A stretch of 64,000 nucleotides of DNA, taken from contig NC_084463.1 of assembly GCF_027409185.1 (NCBI RefSeq), positions 156,538,369 to 156,602,368 on the forward strand. Reading direction: 5' to 3'. Made by a program: the position numbers and the translations under genes. The first letter of the stretch is position 1. Each line of letters opens with the position of its first letter. Below are positions 46,501-56,566 of the stretch, piece after piece. The notes below the pieces were generated by a model. It worked only from the letters and a program-made list of their open reading frames with translations. It had not been told where the DNA came from and ran no database searches. The stretch is from Cynocephalus volans (Eukaryota > Chordata > Mammalia > Dermoptera > Cynocephalidae).

Positions 46501-49500
46501 GATTCAAGATCCGAGTGAGACAGCAGAGACACTGAGGCTGGGTCTAGGAGGGGAAACGGGGACAGCAAGCTCAGGGCTGTCATGGGAAATGGGCAGGATG
46601 GAAAAGGCACCATGGACGAGAAGGACCGAGGGAGCTTACTCGGTGCTGACGTGGAAAGATCTCCACGACACACTGAGAAGTGAAAAATAGAGGTTCATGG
46701 AACAGTCGCCCCGTTAACTATACAACATCATACATATGTTTACAGGCACACTGTGAGAGTAAGGCACTGCTCTGTCACACGTTCCTCTACTGCTGTTATT
46801 TTTTTTCCTTTCACCATTTGAGGGAAAACAGAAGGGCTGGGGAACAGTGAACAGAGGAGGGAAGAAGAATGGTTAAAGAGGTGGAAGGAGAACAAACAAA
46901 ATGAACTGAAAAGAAGTGGGCAGAAAAGGAAGAGGACCTGGAGCCGCAAGGCGGGGCCAGTTGCCAGGAGGGCGGGGCCGGGGGCTGGGAGGGCGGGGCT
47001 GGGGCTAGGAGGGCGGGGCTGGGGCTAGGAGGGCGGGGCCTACTGCTCACCTTCACAGGACACTCGATCAGAGCGAAGCCTGAAGCCAGGTCGGCATGTG
47101 CACAGGAAGCTGCCCACAGTGTTATGGCAGGAATGGTGACACACTCGCCTCTCCAGCGGCCTCCGACACTCGTTTACATCTGCGGGAGAGCCTCGCTGTG
47201 GACAGCTGCCTTGCCTGGGCTACTGAGCCCTTCTTCCTCCCATCCCCTAGCCCATAAGACTCAGGGAGTCTCCCTGCCATGCTCTTATGGGGTCCACCCC
47301 TGGCCCCGGGCACAGGATGTGACTCAGAGGGCTGGGAGCAGGGCTGAAATCTAGTACTAGTCTCCTATATCCAGTAGGGATTTAATGGGGGTATCAGCAC
47401 TTCATGCCCAGCACTATGCAATGGAGATTAAGTGCCAGCTGGTGGGGATGAGCCCCGATGGAAATCTCATCTCCAAACCTTCCACCATCCCATTCTTCTT
47501 TCTGAAAAGGAGTCTCAAAACGCCCTGTGCTGCCCAGGTAGGCTTCGGGACAAATACCTAACTCCACTAGAACAAGGTCTTTTTTCAGGCCCATGGGACC
47601 CCACCTTCAACCCATGAGCCAAGCTCAAGCCAAACATACCAGTCCCTTCCTGGAAATTTCTCCTGATGGGCTGAGAAAATGGGTCTCCTTCTAAACTAGA
47701 GCAACCAAGACATAACGTGCTTTATTTACCAAGGGGAGCAAAGGCAGCCAAGAAAATGGGTGAGCAGAGAGGAATCCTTGGGGTGTATCTGGCGGAGGAG
47801 CAGAAGAGACACATAATAGGGTGAAAGTGGCATGTAGCCAGGAAAAGTCCAGGACAGGGTCTTCCAGGTGGAGCCACGCCAACCCCAGGACAGGAAGGCT
47901 CTGAGCAAAGGCTTAAGACCCTTCAGACTCCAGAGGATCAAGAAGTGCAATTGTTGACCTTTCCCAGTCCCTGGGTGTGCCCTGTCCATCCTCCTGATTG
48001 GCAGCCTAAGTGTGCAGCCCACAGGGCCCTACACACCTTACCTACACAGGAGTGTCGGTTGCCGTGGAGATGGAAGCCAGCTCGACAGGAACACTTGTAG
48101 CTGCCAATGCTGTTTTTACATCTCTGCTGACAGGGGTTCCCTAGGCATTCATCAGTGTCTGGAAGGGGAAAAGACAAGGCTGGGGTTCAGTTCCCCAAGA
48201 GTTCTGGAAATGTGTGGTCCTCTCTTTCTCTCTTATCACCAGCTCCTACCCCACTCAGGGCCGTGGGGGGCCACCTTCACCCCCTCTCTTCCTCAGTGCC
48301 CACACCCAGTCTATCAACTCCCAAAGACTCCCTGGACCTACCCACTCCACCCTCTCTTCCAACCCTAGGCTGGGCCACCTTGTCTCTAGTTTGGAGAACA
48401 GCCACAGCCTCCCACATGTCTCCATGCCTTTATCTGTGTCCCTCCCAAGCCATCCTCTACACAGCCTCAAGGATGCTTTGGCCAAAGGACACCTCTGATC
48501 AGGCCACTCCCTGCTGAAAACCTCTCCGTGGCTCCCATAGGCCACAGGTCTCATCCTAGGTCAAGGTACCAGCGCTGCATCACAGCTCATGAGGGCTTTA
48601 AACGCAGCCCTGGGCTGCCTTTCCCACCTCCTTCCCTGACCCTCTCCTTCCCTCTGACTTAAATTCTTGATGTCTTCCAAACACACCACGCTCTTGCAGT
48701 TCTTCCGTTTGCCCATGTTCTCCTGTCTGTCTGTCTGTCTCTCTGGAATGCCTTTTCTTCTTGTCAGGAAAACTCCTACTTATACCTCAAAACTCAGCTT
48801 CTACAGCACCTCCTCTGTAAAACCTTCCCCAAGCTTTGTTTGAAATTAGGGAAAACTGGAAATAATCTCTATATTCATCAATAAGAGAAGAGCTCATAAA
48901 CTATGGGACACTTGCATTGCACAATACCAGGCAGCAGTTAAAAAGAACACAGCAGGTATGATTACCCTGATGTGGAAAGATCTCCAAGACCAACTGCCAA
49001 AGGGGGAAAAAACAAGTGGAAGAATGACTAACGTGATATTGAGCAAGTTATTTCATTTCAATAAGCCTTGGGTTCCTATACAATGAGATGAACAGTACCA
49101 ACTTCTCAGGATAATGTTGAGTATGAAATGAGAAAATGCACGTAAAGTGCTTAGCCTGGTTCCTGAGACATGAGAGTTCAGTGACTATCACATCTTGGTA
49201 AGTGTACATACGAAAGTACTTCAGAAAGTTGGTGGAAAACTAGAATTTTTTTTTTTTTTTTTGGCAGCTGGCTGGCACAGGGATCCAAACACTTGACCGT
49301 GGCGTTACCAGCACCACACTCTCCTAAGTGAGCTAACAGGCCAGCCCTTTTCCGTGAACTTTTTGAAGTATCCTCATATGTATATGTACACGTCATGGGG
49401 AGAGGCATGCAGGGCGCTCATCAGGCTGATAACTGGGTGCTGTGGACTGAATTGCATCCCCCTAAAATTCATGTTGGAGTCCTACCCACCAACGTGATGG

Positions 49501-52500
49501 TACGTGGAGGTGTGGCCTTTGGGAGATAACTAGAGTTAGATGAAGTCATGAGGGTGGGGCCCTCATGGTGGGATTAGTGCCCTTATATGAAAAGACACCA
49601 GAAAGCTTGTTCATTTTCTCTCGTCATCACGTAAAAACACAGCACGAAAACTGCTGTCTGCAAGCCAGGAAAAAAGCTCTCACCAAAAACGAAATTGGCC
49701 AGCAACTTGATCTTGGACTTTCCAGCCTCCAGAACTATGAGAAAAATTTTCTGTTGTTTAAGCCACCCAGCCTGTGGTATTTGGTTATGGCAGCCCAAGC
49801 AGACTAAGACACCAGGGTTATTCTCTAGGGAGAAGAGAGGGTTGCTGTGGGAGAGAGGGCCTGGGGCTAGCACCGTGATATCTAAAACTTTTTAAATTTG
49901 ATAATTTTAACTTTATAATTTATGAAAATTTCAAACACACAGAAAATAATAGCACAGTTTTAAGAGGGAGCTTTTGTCTCATCTGCCTTTTTAAAATGAG
50001 AATGTTTCTTTGCATAACTTGTGTACTCATTAAAAGAATGAGTAATTATTGTAAAAGATCTCTCATCCTGCTCACTTAGGAAAGATTCCTTCTCTTCCCT
50101 GGGTTCCCACAGCACCTCTCCCTTGTTCCAACCTTGTTCTTCCCCTCCCCACCAGACCTGAAGGGGATCCTACTCCCCAGGTGTCTCCAGAGCCTGGGCC
50201 AGCTTTGGGGAAGTTGGAACCAAGGAATGCAGGGAATCCATGACCCCATCATGACTGCAGGTCCCTCTGGACGAGCTCAGAGCCAGGTCCCTCCCTTCTC
50301 CCCCAGGCCAGTCTGCCCCACTCTGCCCCTTGCTCTCCTCAAGGCCTCGCCTTCACCCCCATCCCCCCACCCTCCAATAGCAGCAGCAGATTCCAGTGAG
50401 TCGTGGTTGAGAGTAAGGGCCCTAGTGTCAGATGTGCTGACATTCAAATTCTGACCCCACCTCTTATTAACAGAACAGCCTTGGGCAAGCCTCAGTATCT
50501 TCATCAGTAAAATGAGTAGGATAACATTGTGGTGGAGGTTAAATGTACTGACACGTGGAAAGCACACGGTGCTGGGCCTGGCAGGGCTGAGTGTTCAATG
50601 TGGTATCGTCACTACCACTTCCAGAGCAGCCATCCCCTCTCTGCCTGCTCACCTTGACAGCTGTGGCGGTCGGCAGATAGCTGCATGCCCGGCCCACACT
50701 CGCATACAAAGCCACCTTCTGTGTTCACGCAGTGACCCTCACAAGAGGAGCTTAAACATTCATCAATGTCTGGGAAGAGAGAAGACACTCCTGCAAGGCC
50801 CGCTCTGAATGTGACTGTGACTCAGACACAACTGCCTCCCCAGATGTTTACAGTCTGATAACAGAGGAGCCAGGACACACACCCGTGGAAGGCCGGCCTG
50901 GTCAGGTAATACATGCCCTACCCAGAACAACCTGTCACAGCACGTGTGCCCTGGAGGAACAACGAGCTGGGAGGACCAGTAGCATCAAGAGGAGCCATCA
51001 AAGTGGACAAAGGGTTTGAGGAACTTCTAGGCAGCAGCTGAGCTCCTTGGGGACTGCACTGAGGCCCAGGCTGGCTGCAGCTCAGGTTCCTGTCCAGGCA
51101 GTGGGAGACAGGACTGCAGAGGTGGATTAAGATAAGACCAGGCTGTTGAGCCCAAAGGAGTTCCCTGAGGCTTCTGCCCAAGGTGGGGTGACTGGATCAT
51201 AGTCGTGCTTTCGGAAGGTTAGCCTGGTGAGATGTTCTGGCCTGAGGGGTGAAGGGGCCTGGGAAACGGGGATCTCCCCAAATGCTGCTGCATGGCGCCC
51301 CTTCCCCGCCTGGGAACCATGACAACTGCTGAGGACCTAAAGGGACAGCTCAGCCCACTCCAGTCTGCACCCGAGTCTCCCCGCCACCTGGCCCCCATAC
51401 CTGCTGGACACCTCCACTCTCCTTACCCCACACTCAGCCTTCTACCTGGCATCTACTCACTCTTCCCATGGGCAGACTCTTGGAGACCTTGCCCACCACC
51501 TCTAAGAAGCCCACTCTGACTAACTCCATCGCATCAGTATCCATTGTGGCTACAGCCAATGCCACCCTGTCCTGCACTTGCTTTGACATTGCTCTCGGGT
51601 CTGTCCTCAGTCCAATTTGCCTCTGCAATGAGAAGTGTGTGCAGGAAGTACCCCATGGCAAAGCCATTTGGGGACTATCAACTGCTTCAGCCCTTCCGAA
51701 GGGAAGGTGGAGCAAGCAATGAGACCCTTGCAACCAAACATTCTCCTTCTGGAGAATAATCAGAGAAGCCAACAAGAAGCCTCTGTATTGCAGCATTATC
51801 TGTAGCAGTGAGACACGACAGACCACCTAAATGAGGGATGACAGACAACAAGGTATTTCAATTACGACAGCCACATATATAGCCATTAAAAATTACACTG
51901 TAAGGAATATTTAGTGATACTCATAATGTAAAGTTAAGCAGAAAAAATAATGAACAAGAACTACAGATAAGGTATAATCCCAATTTTATAAGACACACAT
52001 ATATGCATGCCTAACATACATAAACACACACATGCACACCCAGGAAAAAGGGCAAAAAACAAAACAAACAAACAAAAAACCTCATTTTAGTAATAAACAT
52101 CTCCGGAAGGAGACTTCCTAGGGATGCTTATTTTTACCTTTCTCCTCTTACTTTCCAAATGTTCTGAAATGAATTATCTTTTATTCAGGGAGAGAAACAT
52201 TATTTTTACAAAGTTAAAACTCCAAAAAAGCTTTTTTTTTTTTTTTTGGCAGGGCAAGGAGGTGGCTGCCCGGGACAGGGATCTGAACCCTTGACCTTGG
52301 GGTTATAACACCATGCTCCAACCAACTGAGCTAACCGGCCAGCCCCCAAAAAGGCTTTTGCCATTCTGGAAAGACTGGCAAGAAACTGGTCACAGTAGCT
52401 GCCACTGGGGAAGGTAACAGACTTTGCCTGTAGAAACTTTTTATTTATTTATTTATTTTTATTTTTATTTTTTTTTAAAAGATGACCGGTAAGTGGATCT

Positions 52501-55500
52501 AAACCTTTGACTTGGTGTTGTCAGCACCACGCTCACCCAGTGAGCCGACCGGCCATCCCTATATGGGATCCGAACCCGTGGCCTTGGTGTTATCAGCACC
52601 GCACTCTCCCAAGTGAGCCACGAGCCGGCCCTAGAAACTTTTTAAAATCACAAACTAATAATACTTTTACAAAATAATTATTGAGTTTAGGTTTCATCAT
52701 CTTTCAAACGTCACTTTCCCAAGGTAACGTCCCTGGTCACCCCTCCCCCCAGTCCAGGACCCCTCTGTGGGCCCTGGCACCTTGTACTTCCCCCGCTACG
52801 GTCCTCATTACACTAGGCTGTCCTTGTCCTGTTGCTTGTCTCCCTTCTTCATATTCAGAAGCTCCATAACTGCAGGGACCAACTGATTGTCCTCAAGACC
52901 CCAGCCCCTCGCTCTGTTCCTGCCCATAAGAGGTGCTCTGTAAATAACAGAAGTGACATGTTTCTTTTGCTTGTATGCCTCCCTGTCCACTCTCAAAGGT
53001 CAGAGCCTGTCCTAGCTCAGCTTGGCTCTTGCAACTTCCGGGAGACCATCCTGGTAGGACAGGGAGGAGACATCAGTCCCACCCTCCCCCTCCACTGCTC
53101 CCAGGCCTCTCACCTGTACACCTGATGCCAACAGCTGTCTCTGTCATCGAGAAGCCCACAGGACACACTCGGGCCACCTCCTGACAGCCACCATGGTTAC
53201 AGGTAAGGTCACAGCCATATTCCCCACAGGGTCCGTGGGCTTCTAAAACAGGCATCACACTGGTGAACAACACACCGCTGAGCAGTCCCAGCCACCCCCA
53301 TCTCACCAGGGGTCCTCCCAAATTCTGATGGGAGGGTGGCTCTGGAGGCAAACAGGCCTGAGTTTAAATCCAGCTCTGCCACTTACTAGCTGTGTGACCC
53401 TGAGCAAGACAAGAACTTCTGTGCCTCAGTTTCCTCATCTAGAAAATGGGAATGAAAATGCCTACCTAATAGGGCTGTTGGAAGATTATACATTAGAACA
53501 CACCTCAATGCCTGCTGCTTGGCACATAATCTCAGTGTTCATTCCACTGTTCCTACCACCATTGCCCATCCCCAGTTACCTGGGCAGGTAGCCCCTTGCT
53601 CTCCGTCCTGGCAGGAGCAGACGTTGGGAGCAATGCAGATGCCACTCCCGCAGCCGAAGGAGCAGAGAGCTGAGAGGAGAAATGCAGGTGAGAGACTGGA
53701 CACTGGGGCCCCCCAACTGCCCCTCAGACCGGGGACCAAGCACTGGCAACACACACTGCTGGTGGAGAAGCCTAGGGTATGGGGACAAGCACTTACGCAG
53801 GGTGCAGTGCCCACTGCCCACGGAGGGCACCCAGCCAGGGCAGCAGCCACTCCCGAATCCAGAGAGGCAGACGTGGGGGCCTGGCCGCCGTCTGCAAGAG
53901 AGGAGAGAGCACTTTCTTTCCACGTTCTGTATGGGGAGGGATTGGTCAACATGAAAGCCTCCCTGCCAGTCTGTAAGTCAGTCAACAAACAGTTCTTGAG
54001 AACCCCCCTGACAGGCCAATGGGAACTAGCTAAAGAAAATGACCCAGAGAGTTGCTCCTAGAGGCAGGATGAAGACAAAAGTGAGAGAGGACAGACATCA
54101 GCCTCCTCCAATCCCCCTCCCATGGACTAAGAGCCGGGAGAAAGGGCCTTGGAGCTGAGGAAGGCCTGCAGTGGGTGAAGAGCCCGGGGGTGGCACCTCA
54201 GGACTCCGCGCTGCATCCCGTCAGGAAGGTCCTTCCTCGCACACACGGGGTTCACTCTCTCCCTTCACCCAGGTGTCTGCTCATGTCACCTTCTCAGAGA
54301 GGCCTTTCTTGTGCACCCAGACCTTGCTTTATCCTTCTCCATAACACTTACTTCCTGGGACACTGTTATTGATGAATTTGTTGATTTGTTCATTGTCTGT
54401 CTCTCCTACACCTCCCTGAGGACATAGGCTGCTGCTGTTTTGTTACCCAGCATCTAGAGCACCTGGCACATAGTAGGTGCTCAATGAAGAGCTGTTGAGG
54501 CAAAGGTTGAGAAGGAAGCCAGCAGAAGAGGAGGAGGGAGAGCATGCCCGGAGGGCACTGGCATAGGTGACATCTCTAGGGCTGGAATACGGGCACCAGT
54601 GAGCTGCCCAAATCTGGAGGTAAGGGGGTCTGCACAGCCAGGCACACAGTCCAGAGCTGGGTGTGAAGGGGAAGCCACGTATAGGAAGGGCAGAAAGCCA
54701 GACATGCATCTGGCTGTGTCCTCAACGCTGGGCAAGGCATAGCGCTACTGCCATGGACAAGCCACTGTCCCCACCTTCAAGGGAAAAGTGAAACCAGATG
54801 ATAACATAGTTTGACAAGTGCCACAACAGGACAGGCTACGGAGCACTGAGGAGGGTATGAGATGCTTTCCTAGAAGGGTAGTATCTAGGAGGGAGAGAGG
54901 CCAAGGAGCAGCCGGTGAAAGAAGAGGAAGGGAGAGGGTGTTGCAGGGAGGGGAGGGTCACAGTCACAGGCTGGAGGGGACAGAGACAATGACTGCAACT
55001 GGCTCCAGTGACAGGCTGGGCAGAGGGTGATTAAGTCCAGCCCGGTTTGAATTGGGAATCTGGAACAACAGAGTAGAGACAAGAAAACTCTCCTCAACTG
55101 TGCACCAACCATGTTCAGATGCTGATGGGAATGTCATTCTGCAAGCCAGATACTTTATAGAGCACTATGTGTACGGCACTGTGCCAAGCGCTGGGGACAT
55201 GGGACTAGGCAGATTTACCCTGTTTTGGGGGAGAATAATCTGTGCCAAATGTGGAAAGAGCAGCTCAGGGTACCATGGTAGTACAGAAAAGTCTTCAAAA
55301 AGTTGTTCCTGGGGCCTGAGGAGCCTTTTTCCCTCTCTGAAGTCATCTCAGAAGAAGAGAGGGCCTTCCTGGAGAAGCGGGGTGGAGCTGGCAGTGACGT
55401 CTCACCACCCCACTTGCTGAAGCAATTATGGCAGCAGCCTGGGAGGAAGAGGCCTGCAGCTCCTGCTCCTCAGACCTGGTTAACAAGCCGAGCCGTGGGG

Positions 55501-56566
55501 GGCTCTGAAAGGGACAGACGGTGTCACCAAAGCGGCAGATGGAAGGATGCCTTGAGGAGGCTGGTGGGGAGGCACTCTCAGGTGGGAAGGGGCCGAGCGC
55601 CTGCCAGAGCGCCCCAGAGAGCCTCCTAGGGCTGGCGATGACCTGGAGACAAGTGGCAGGAGTCTGTGAAACGCCGCGAGGCCAGATCGGAGCAGGAATG
55701 GGCGGTGGCTGCGGAACACACGTGCGAGCTGCAAGCCTGGCGGGGCCGCCCCCGCCGCGCGCCCCCCGGAGGACGTGGCCGAGAGCCAGGCCGTCCGCTG
55801 ACATCGTGTTCCCCGGCTCCGAGCATCACGCACACACGCGCACGGCCCCGCAGCTGCCCGGCCTCGGCCGGGGGAAACACGTGGGGGGCGGGGGCGGCAT
55901 CCATCCGGAAAGACAGCGAAGGGGCACACACCCTACCCCCACCCGCGCGCACGCACGGGCGGAAACCGAAACATAAGCCGGAGAGACCCCGGCGGTTCCA
56001 AGGTCCACCGTGTGCGCACAGCAACGACACAGGGCAAGTCCCCAACCCCCGAGCGGCCGGCGCAGCGGCGGAGGCCAGGCGCTTGCCAAGGCAGAGCCAC
56101 CGGCACGTTCGGCAGCGAAAGCTGGCCAGTCCCGAGACCAGGTGGCTCGTCCCGGGCTCCCCATGCCGGGAGTCCGCGCGCCAGGGCACACTCGGGCTCA
56201 CCCAGTGCCTGGATATTCGTCCGCCCGCAGGTCCCAGTCAGGTCAGCCCCAGCCACGGGCGCACAACGGGCACCCGATCAGAAGCACAAGTTGCTGTCTC
56301 TTTGTCCGGACCCCTGGGCTGCGCCCGCGCGGACAGCGCCCCAGAAGGAGCCCCGACCCGCGGCTGCCGGCGGCCCCTCCGCGCCCCTCCGCGCCCCCTC
56401 GCTCCACGCCAGTAGCGCTCCACCGGCGGGGCCGGCGAGGGGCGCGGGCCGCTTACCTCTCGGCTGAGAAGTGCCCGGGCGGCTTCCTCCCGGTGTAGCC
56501 TCGGGCCGGAGCCCCCGGCAGCAGAAGCGCGACGCAGGCGGCCCGGAGGAGCAGTCCGGCCCACAT
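31533..56566 (-). CDS. VWCE: VWCE: secreted von Willebrand factor C and EGF domain protein, complete, 20 exons
   Basis: Exons in transcript order: 56566-56457, 53891-53797, 53669-53580, 53242-53114, 50769-50653, 48158-48042, 47179-47051, 45838-45396, 45313-45220, 43823-43741, 42314-42227, 41048-40963, 39736-39619, 38812-38727, 37379-37283, 36260-36178, 34962-34872, 34794-34712, 34352-34262, 32173-31533. They sum to 2871 nt, or 956 codons plus stop (human 955 from memory). Residues 1-22 form a signal peptide. EGF-like modules follow to about residue 263, with calcium-binding starts DIDEC, TDEC and DVNEC in exons 5-7. A Pro/Ser-rich linker fills exon 8. Six Cys-rich VWC modules run from about residue 400 to 744. 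A Ser/Pro-rich tail forms exon 20. All donors are GT and all acceptors AG. VWC modules commonly bind BMP-type ligands. Human VWCE is also called URG11, reported as upregulated by a hepatitis B virus protein (from memory). No lesion is seen. Confidence 0.95.
32385..32560 (+). mobile_element. Old L1-type 3' end, VWCE intron 19
   Basis: The ACTTTAAATGTGTGAATTGT and GAATTATATCTCAAGAAAAC blocks are typical of old mammalian L1 3' tails. Family assignment is from memory. Confidence 0.5.
32599..32643 (+). mobile_element. 5'-truncated CYN-like SINE scrap with TSD
   Basis: Only the last part of the SINE remains (GTACCAGCCAGC, a C-run, an A-rich tail). It is bracketed by near-identical AAAAAGTTTTTTCCCCTT / AAAAAGTTATTTTCCCTT repeats. 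Confidence 0.6.
32790..32965 (+). repeat. MIR SINE, VWCE intron 19
   Basis: MIR core CTCTGAGCCTCCATTTCCCC, CATCTGCAAAATGGAGATGA, then ATGTAAAATGCTCAGCACG. Confidence 0.75.
33665..33895 (+). repeat. MIR SINE, VWCE intron 19
   Basis: Nearly full MIR: CAGCTAAAAGCATCAACTCT, TATGCCTCAGTTTCCTCACC, GGGGTGCTCAATGCC. Confidence 0.8.
33930..34062 (+). repeat. Purine-rich tract (A/G), VWCE intron 19
   Basis: About 130 bp of mainly A and G with a few T and C interruptions, including GGGAGGGAGG and AAGAAGAAAG runs. It begins shortly after a MIR. Confidence 0.7.
35600..35840 (+). repeat. MIR SINE, VWCE intron 16
   Basis: MIR core: TGGGATCTTGAGCAATTGAC, then GGACTGGCACGTAGCAGGAG. Confidence 0.7.
36619..36717 (-). 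mobile_element. Monomeric CYN-like SINE, VWCE intron 15
   Basis: T-run then an antisense tRNA-like body ending GCTAACCGGCCAGCCC. Confidence 0.85.
37105..37250 (+). repeat. MIR SINE, adjoining VWCE exon 15
   Basis: MIR core CTGAACCTCAGTTTCCTCAT ends about 30 bp from exon 15. Confidence 0.7.
37970..38195 (-). repeat. hAT-type DNA transposon fossil, VWCE intron 14
   Basis: The antisense order TTAAAATGCAGATTCTGAAT ... TCTCCCAGGTGATGTTAACC ... CACTGTGAGAAACAAAGCTC resembles old hAT-Charlie elements. Confidence 0.5.
38905..39530. repeat. Complex CA-rich satellite, VWCE intron 13
   Basis: About 620 bp of (CA)n runs split by higher-order units containing GCCACTCACAC, GAAGACACAAGATGC and ACACAGAGGCCACTCA. 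One unit of about 60 bp repeats at about 38938 and 39000. A long plus-strand ORF here is only repeat-encoded. Confidence 0.95.
40025..40775 (+). repeat. L2-type LINE, VWCE intron 12
   Basis: CAATGTGGTCACATTCCTCC, TAAAACCCTCAGCAGCTTCG and the 3' CACACAGTAGGTGCTCTG mark L2. Confidence 0.7.
41465..41625 (+). repeat. MIR SINE, VWCE intron 11
   Basis: CACTATGGGACTCTGGGCAA then AAGCCTCAGTTTTCTCATCT. Confidence 0.7.
41670..41835 (+). repeat. MIR SINE, VWCE intron 11
   Basis: A second MIR directly after the first: GACCTGAGTTCAAGTTCTGC and CTCTCTGAGCCTCAGTTTTC. Confidence 0.75.
42770..42965 (+). repeat. MIR SINE, VWCE intron 10
   Basis: GAGTCAGCCAGACCTGAGTT and GAGCCTCAGTCTCCCTGTCT. It ends in GAGCTCAGTAACAGCTG. 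Confidence 0.75.
43075..43320 (+). repeat. MIR SINE, VWCE intron 10
   Basis: CGGTTCAAATCCCAGCTGTG and CTGGCACGCAGTGGGTGCTC, followed by a second CTGGCACATAGTAAGTGCTG copy of the MIR end. Confidence 0.75.
44105..44345 (+). repeat. MIR SINE, VWCE intron 9
   Basis: CAACCCTGGGTTCAAAACCT, CACTTAACCTCTCTGGGACT and a 3' CAGCACACAGAAGGGATATA. Confidence 0.75.
44398..44690 (-). repeat. hAT-type element interrupted by a CYN-like SINE, VWCE intron 9
   Basis: Left part TTGGTATCACATTGCCACGA and right part TACTGAGTGACAATGTGCAT look like two halves of one old hAT element. The SINE lies between them. Confidence 0.5.
44468..44626 (-). mobile_element. Dimeric CYN-like SINE, VWCE intron 9
   Basis: Antisense dimer with a (TG)n-containing tail at about 44468-44484. 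The units are joined at CGGCCATCCCTCTATAGGAT, the mirror of the linker in the 621-787 copy. Confidence 0.8.
44975..45135 (+). repeat. hAT-type element (MER3-like), VWCE intron 9
   Basis: GTGGTTCTCAAAGTATGGTT, TGCTGAATCAGAAACTCTGG and TAATAAGCCCTCCAGGTGAT follow the consensus I remember. It ends about 85 bp from exon 9. Confidence 0.6.
46610..46810 (+). mobile_element. Old LINE-1 3' fragment, VWCE intron 7
   Basis: GTGCTGACGTGGAAAGATCT and ACACTGAGAAGTGAAAAATA are typical of an L1 3' end. Confidence 0.5.
46950..47040. repeat. GC-box minisatellite beside VWCE exon 7
   Basis: Four or five tandem units of about 21 bp containing GGAGGGCGGGGC and GGGGCTAGGAGGGCGG. The array ends less than 15 bp from the donor of exon 7. 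Confidence 0.9.
48430..48845 (+). repeat. L2-type LINE with (TGTC)n, VWCE intron 5
   Basis: CTGATCAGGCCACTCCCTGC and CTCCGTGGCTCCCATAGGCC mark L2. A CTGTCTGTCTGTCTGTC run lies near 48723. Confidence 0.7.
48845..49030 (+). mobile_element. Old LINE-1 3' fragment, VWCE intron 5
   Basis: ATTCATCAATAAGAGAAGAG, then GCAGCAGTTAAAAAGAACAC and GATGTGGAAAGATCTCCAAG. Confidence 0.7.
49035..49195 (+). repeat. MIR SINE 3' portion, VWCE intron 5
   Basis: GAGCAAGTTATTTCATTTCA followed by AATGCACGTAAAGTGCTTAG. Confidence 0.6.
49209..49378. mobile_element. Mariner-like miniature element split by a SINE, VWCE intron 5
   Basis: 31-bp terminal inverted repeats at 49209-49239 and 49348-49378, both TA-flanked, match at 23 of 31 positions and share the core TACTTCA(G/A)AAAGTT. 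Removing the SINE leaves a palindromic element of about 70-80 bp. Tc1/mariner origin is inferred from the TA ends and end sequence. Confidence 0.65.
49246..49347 (-). mobile_element. Monomeric CYN-like SINE inside the mariner-like element
   Basis: T-run of 17 then GGCAGCTGGCTGGCACAGGG and the antisense body ending AACAGGCCAGCCC. Confidence 0.85.
49439..49810 (+). mobile_element. MaLR solo LTR (MLT1/MST-like), VWCE intron 5
   Basis: TGCTGTGGACTGAATTGCAT at the start, CCTCATGGTGGGATTAGTGC in the middle, and TTGGACTTTCCAGCCTCCAG near the end. It closes GCAGACTAAGACA. Confidence 0.88.
50405..50605 (+). repeat. MIR SINE, VWCE intron 5
   Basis: ATTCAAATTCTGACCCCACC, TTGGGCAAGCCTCAGTATCT and TGGAAAGCACACGGTGCTGG. 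It ends about 50 bp from exon 5. Confidence 0.75.
51770..52225 (+). mobile_element. Old LINE-1 3' end, VWCE intron 4
   Basis: GTATTGCAGCATTATCTGTA, GATAAGGTATAATCCCAATT and a TGAAATGAATTATCTTTTAT tail. Confidence 0.75.
52234..52346 (-). mobile_element. Monomeric CYN-like SINE, VWCE intron 4
   Basis: T-run, then CCCGGGACAGGGATCTGAAC and an antisense end TGAGCTAACCGGCCAGCCCC. Confidence 0.85.
52441..52634 (-). mobile_element. Dimeric CYN-like SINE, VWCE intron 4
   Basis: (TTTA)n reverse tail at 52441-52478, then two antisense units joined at GACCGGCCATCCCTATATGG. Together with the 621-787 and 44468-44626 copies it defines the dimer structure. Confidence 0.88.
52710..52975 (+). repeat. L2-type LINE 3' fragment, VWCE intron 4
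   Basis: L2-like GTCCCTGGTCACCCCTCC and a 3' TAAGAGGTGCTCTGTAAATA. Confidence 0.55.
53335..53530 (+). repeat. MIR SINE, VWCE intron 3
   Basis: A well-preserved core: CTGCCACTTACTAGCTGTGT and GCCTCAGTTTCCTCATCTAG. Confidence 0.85.
54225..54490 (+). repeat. L2-type LINE 3' end, VWCE intron 1
   Basis: CTGAGGACATAGGCTGCTG, then GCACCTGGCACATAGTAGGT and GCTCAATGA. Confidence 0.8.
55135..55400 (-). repeat. L2-type LINE fragment, VWCE intron 1
   Basis: CACTATGTGTACGGCACTGT and GCCAAGCGCTGGGGACATGG in antisense order. Confidence 0.55.
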
